Source: Myxococcales bacterium
Lineage (GTDB): Bacteria > Myxococcota_A > Polyangia > Polyangiales > Polyangiaceae
Length of the DNA: 6,488 nucleotides
Assembly (NCBI GenBank): GCA_023248785.1
Contig: JAHFDX010000225.1
Location: 1 to 6,488 of the forward strand
Reading direction: 5' to 3'
The position numbers were made by a program, and so were the translations under genes. The notes below the pieces were generated by a model, which was not told where the DNA came from, made no database searches, and saw only the letters and a list, made by a program, of their open reading frames with translations. Of the stretch, positions 5,009 through 6,488 are shown in pieces (positions within the stretch are counted from its first letter, which is position 1; every line of letters begins with the position of its first letter).

Positions 5009-6430
5009 ATGGCTCGACGCTCACTTCACACGCAAGCAGTCTGCGGTCTCGTGATCACCCTCGTCGGGTGTAGCAGTGAAGATGCCGGGCAAGGCGGCCC
5101 GGACTCTTCGGCGGAAGGATCGCCCTCCGCGTTCGACACGAGTCTCGGCGATTCGGATGCAAGCGTTGCAGACTCCGCGTCCGAATCATCGCAAGTCGAC
5201 TCATCGCGTGCCGATGGCGACGCAAATACGTGCACGAACATTGGCCTGAGCGATCTCGCAGCTGCGAAGCGCTCGGCGTGTACGTTTAAGTCGGGCGCAC
5301 GGGCGAGTGACACGCTCAGTCTTACGGCATCAGAACGAGCGGCGATTCCGATCAAACACGTCATCATTGTGACGCAGGAAAATCGTTCGTTTGATCACTA
5401 CTTCGGGCGACTGACGGCCACCGGCAAGACCGACGTCGAAGGCCCGCCCGCTTCGTTTTCAAACCCAGACAAGAACGACGCCTCGGTCAAACCATTTCAC
5501 CTCGACTCCGGATGCCTCCCCGCAGATCCGCCGCATCAAGGTTCGGCGATGGTGGCCGGTTGGAATCAGGGGAAAATGGACGGCTTCGTGACGAGCGCAG
5601 ACACGGCCTCGAGCGATGGCCACTACGTGATGGGGTACTACGACCAAACCGACCTGCCTTTTTATTACTTTTTAGCAAAGTCGTACGCGATGTCAGACCA
5701 CTACTTCGGCTCCGCGCTTGGTGGAACGTGGGCCAATCGCGATTACCTCTACGCGGCAACGTCCGATGGCGTGACCACCACGGGCCAGAAAACGATCAGC
5801 GTCCCGACCATTTATGATGCGATGGACACGGCCAAGATTACGTGGGGCGTTTATACCGACGGCTCCGGGCGACAAGATTGTATTGGCTGGAAATCGACAC
5901 ATGCAGGGCTGCACAAGTTCTCAGCGCTTCTGTCTGCGCTCAAAGACGGCACGTTGCCGCAAGTTTCTTACGTAGATCCGGGCGGAGAATCTGAGGACGA
6001 GCATCCTCCCAACGAGATCCATGGCGGAGAGAACTGGGAACACAAACTCTACGATGCGGCGATCGCGAGCCCGCTTTGGTCAAAGTTAGCCATCATCCTT
6101 ACATACGATGAGTCGGGCGGCCTGGCGGATCACATGCCGCCACCGAAGGCGTGTATCCCGAGTGCGGACCAAACGGCGTTCGATCGTTTAGGCATTCGCG
6201 TTCCGATGGTGCTCGTTTCGCCGTGGGCACGACCTGGATACGTTTCGCACACCACGCACGATCACACCTCGACACTTAGGCTCGTTGAAACGCTGTTCGA
6301 CTTGCCCGCCCTCACCGCGCGCGATGCGAACGCGGACGCACTACTCGACATGTTCGAATTCGACGGGTGCCCGGATTTGCTCGCGCCGCCCGTTGCAGCG
6401 GACGCGGGCAAGGTAACCGTGTGTCCGTAG
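5009..6430 (+). CDS. Lipoprotein of the phosphoesterase family (phospholipase C / acid phosphatase AcpA-like)
   Basis: The 473-residue product starts with a lipoprotein signal (MARRSLHTQAVCGLVITLVGC) in which Cys21 of the lipobox LVGC would be lipidated; Ser at +2 favours the outer membrane. A Ser/Asp/Ala-rich, probably disordered linker follows (22-74). The catalytic domain carries the blocks of the phosphoesterase (PF04185-type) family: TQENRSFDHYFG (122-133), WNQGKMDGF (185-193), DHYFGSALGGTWANRDYL (230-247), DEHPP (330-334), TYDESGGLADHMPPP (365-379) and VSPWARPGYVSHTTHDHTS (403-421). By analogy with AcpA-type enzymes, Glu124/Asn125 and Asp367/Glu368 would bind metal and Thr240 would be the nucleophile. 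Substrate (phospholipid, phosphomonoester or other) cannot be read from sequence. It begins 22 bases after parB with a strong ribosome site, so co-transcription is likely. Seven more cysteines (75, 91, 169, 291, 382, 454, 472) suggest disulfides outside the cytoplasm. Confidence 0.93.
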   Translation: MARRSLHTQAVCGLVITLVGCSSEDAGQGGPDSSAEGSPSAFDTSLGDSDASVADSASESSQVDSSRADGDANTCTNIGLSDLAAAKRSACTFKSGARASDTLSLTASERAAIPIKHVIIVTQENRSFDHYFGRLTATGKTDVEGPPASFSNPDKNDASVKPFHLDSGCLPADPPHQGSAMVAGWNQGKMDGFVTSADTASSDGHYVMGYYDQTDLPFYYFLAKSYAMSDHYFGSALGGTWANRDYLYAATSDGVTTTGQKTISVPTIYDAMDTAKITWGVYTDGSGRQDCIGWKSTHAGLHKFSALLSALKDGTLPQVSYVDPGGESEDEHPPNEIHGGENWEHKLYDAAIASPLWSKLAIILTYDESGGLADHMPPPKACIPSADQTAFDRLGIRVPMVLVSPWARPGYVSHTTHDHTSTLRLVETLFDLPALTARDANADALLDMFEFDGCPDLLAPPVAADAGKVTVCP

Positions 6431-6445
6431 GCTCAGCCTGCTGCG

Positions 6446-6487
6446 TCACAAGCGCACGAACGCGCGAAACGTGGGGTTCACGCCTCG
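6446..6487 (-). CDS. Possible 3' end of a convergent minus-strand gene (13 codons, window edge)
   Basis: Reading leftward from the window edge, one minus-strand frame gives RGVNPTFRAFVRL and then TGA at 6448-6446, 15 bases from the convergent stop of the phosphoesterase gene. Nearly all third positions in this frame are G or C, and the alternating hydrophobic pattern resembles a C-terminal beta strand. Thirteen codons are far too few to identify a gene, and the open frame may be chance. I see no terminator hairpin in the last 58 bases. Confidence 0.22.
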   Translation of the reverse strand, partial: RGVNPTFRAFVRL

Positions 6488-6488
6488 C

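Noticed and set aside
4482..5024. 180-codon minus-strand frame opposite parB
   Set aside because: Antisense to conserved ParB domains; Ser/Arg-rich shadow translation.

Overview
The window looks chromosomal, from a Gram-negative bacterium. A delta-proteobacterial / Myxococcota relative is my best guess. The reasons are a lipoprotein whose lipidated cysteine is followed by a long Ser/Asp/Ala-rich linker, which is common in myxobacterial secreted proteins, and the sequence style of trigger factor, ClpP and ParB. Base composition is moderately GC-rich by eye, lower than the roughly 70% GC of many cultured myxobacteria, so the lineage call is only an inference.

Left half (1-2602, minus strand): a protein quality-control module transcribed right to left as tig (trigger factor), clpP (protease subunit), then clpX (unfoldase, cut by the window edge after 150 residues). 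This is the classic bacterial order: nascent-chain chaperone followed by the two parts of the ClpXP protease. Catalytic and binding motifs are intact in all three.

Middle (2603-3319): a short block with two small minus-strand reading frames. One encodes a strongly acidic protein of 61-64 residues with a good Shine-Dalgarno sequence. The other is a less certain 67-residue, tryptophan-rich frame. A textbook intrinsic terminator (stem of 12 pairs, then six Ts) separates them from tig. Only 47 bases lie between the T-tract and the tig ATG. They hold a possible promoter so close to the ATG that the tig mRNA could be nearly leaderless; no Shine-Dalgarno is visible there.

Right half (3320-6430, plus strand): parA and parB, the chromosome-segregation ATPase and CTPase/DNA clamp, overlapping by ATGA. 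After 22 bases and a strong ribosome binding site comes a 473-residue lipoprotein of the phosphoesterase / phospholipase C / acid phosphatase family. The usual neighbours of chromosomal parAB (mnmG, rsmG) are not in view, and no parS site was found by eye.

I see no mobile element, CRISPR array, tRNA or rRNA. Most of the window is well-understood housekeeping. The parts least explained by known biology are the two small ORFs in the divergent block, the tig leader arrangement, and the phosphoesterase lipoprotein attached to parAB.
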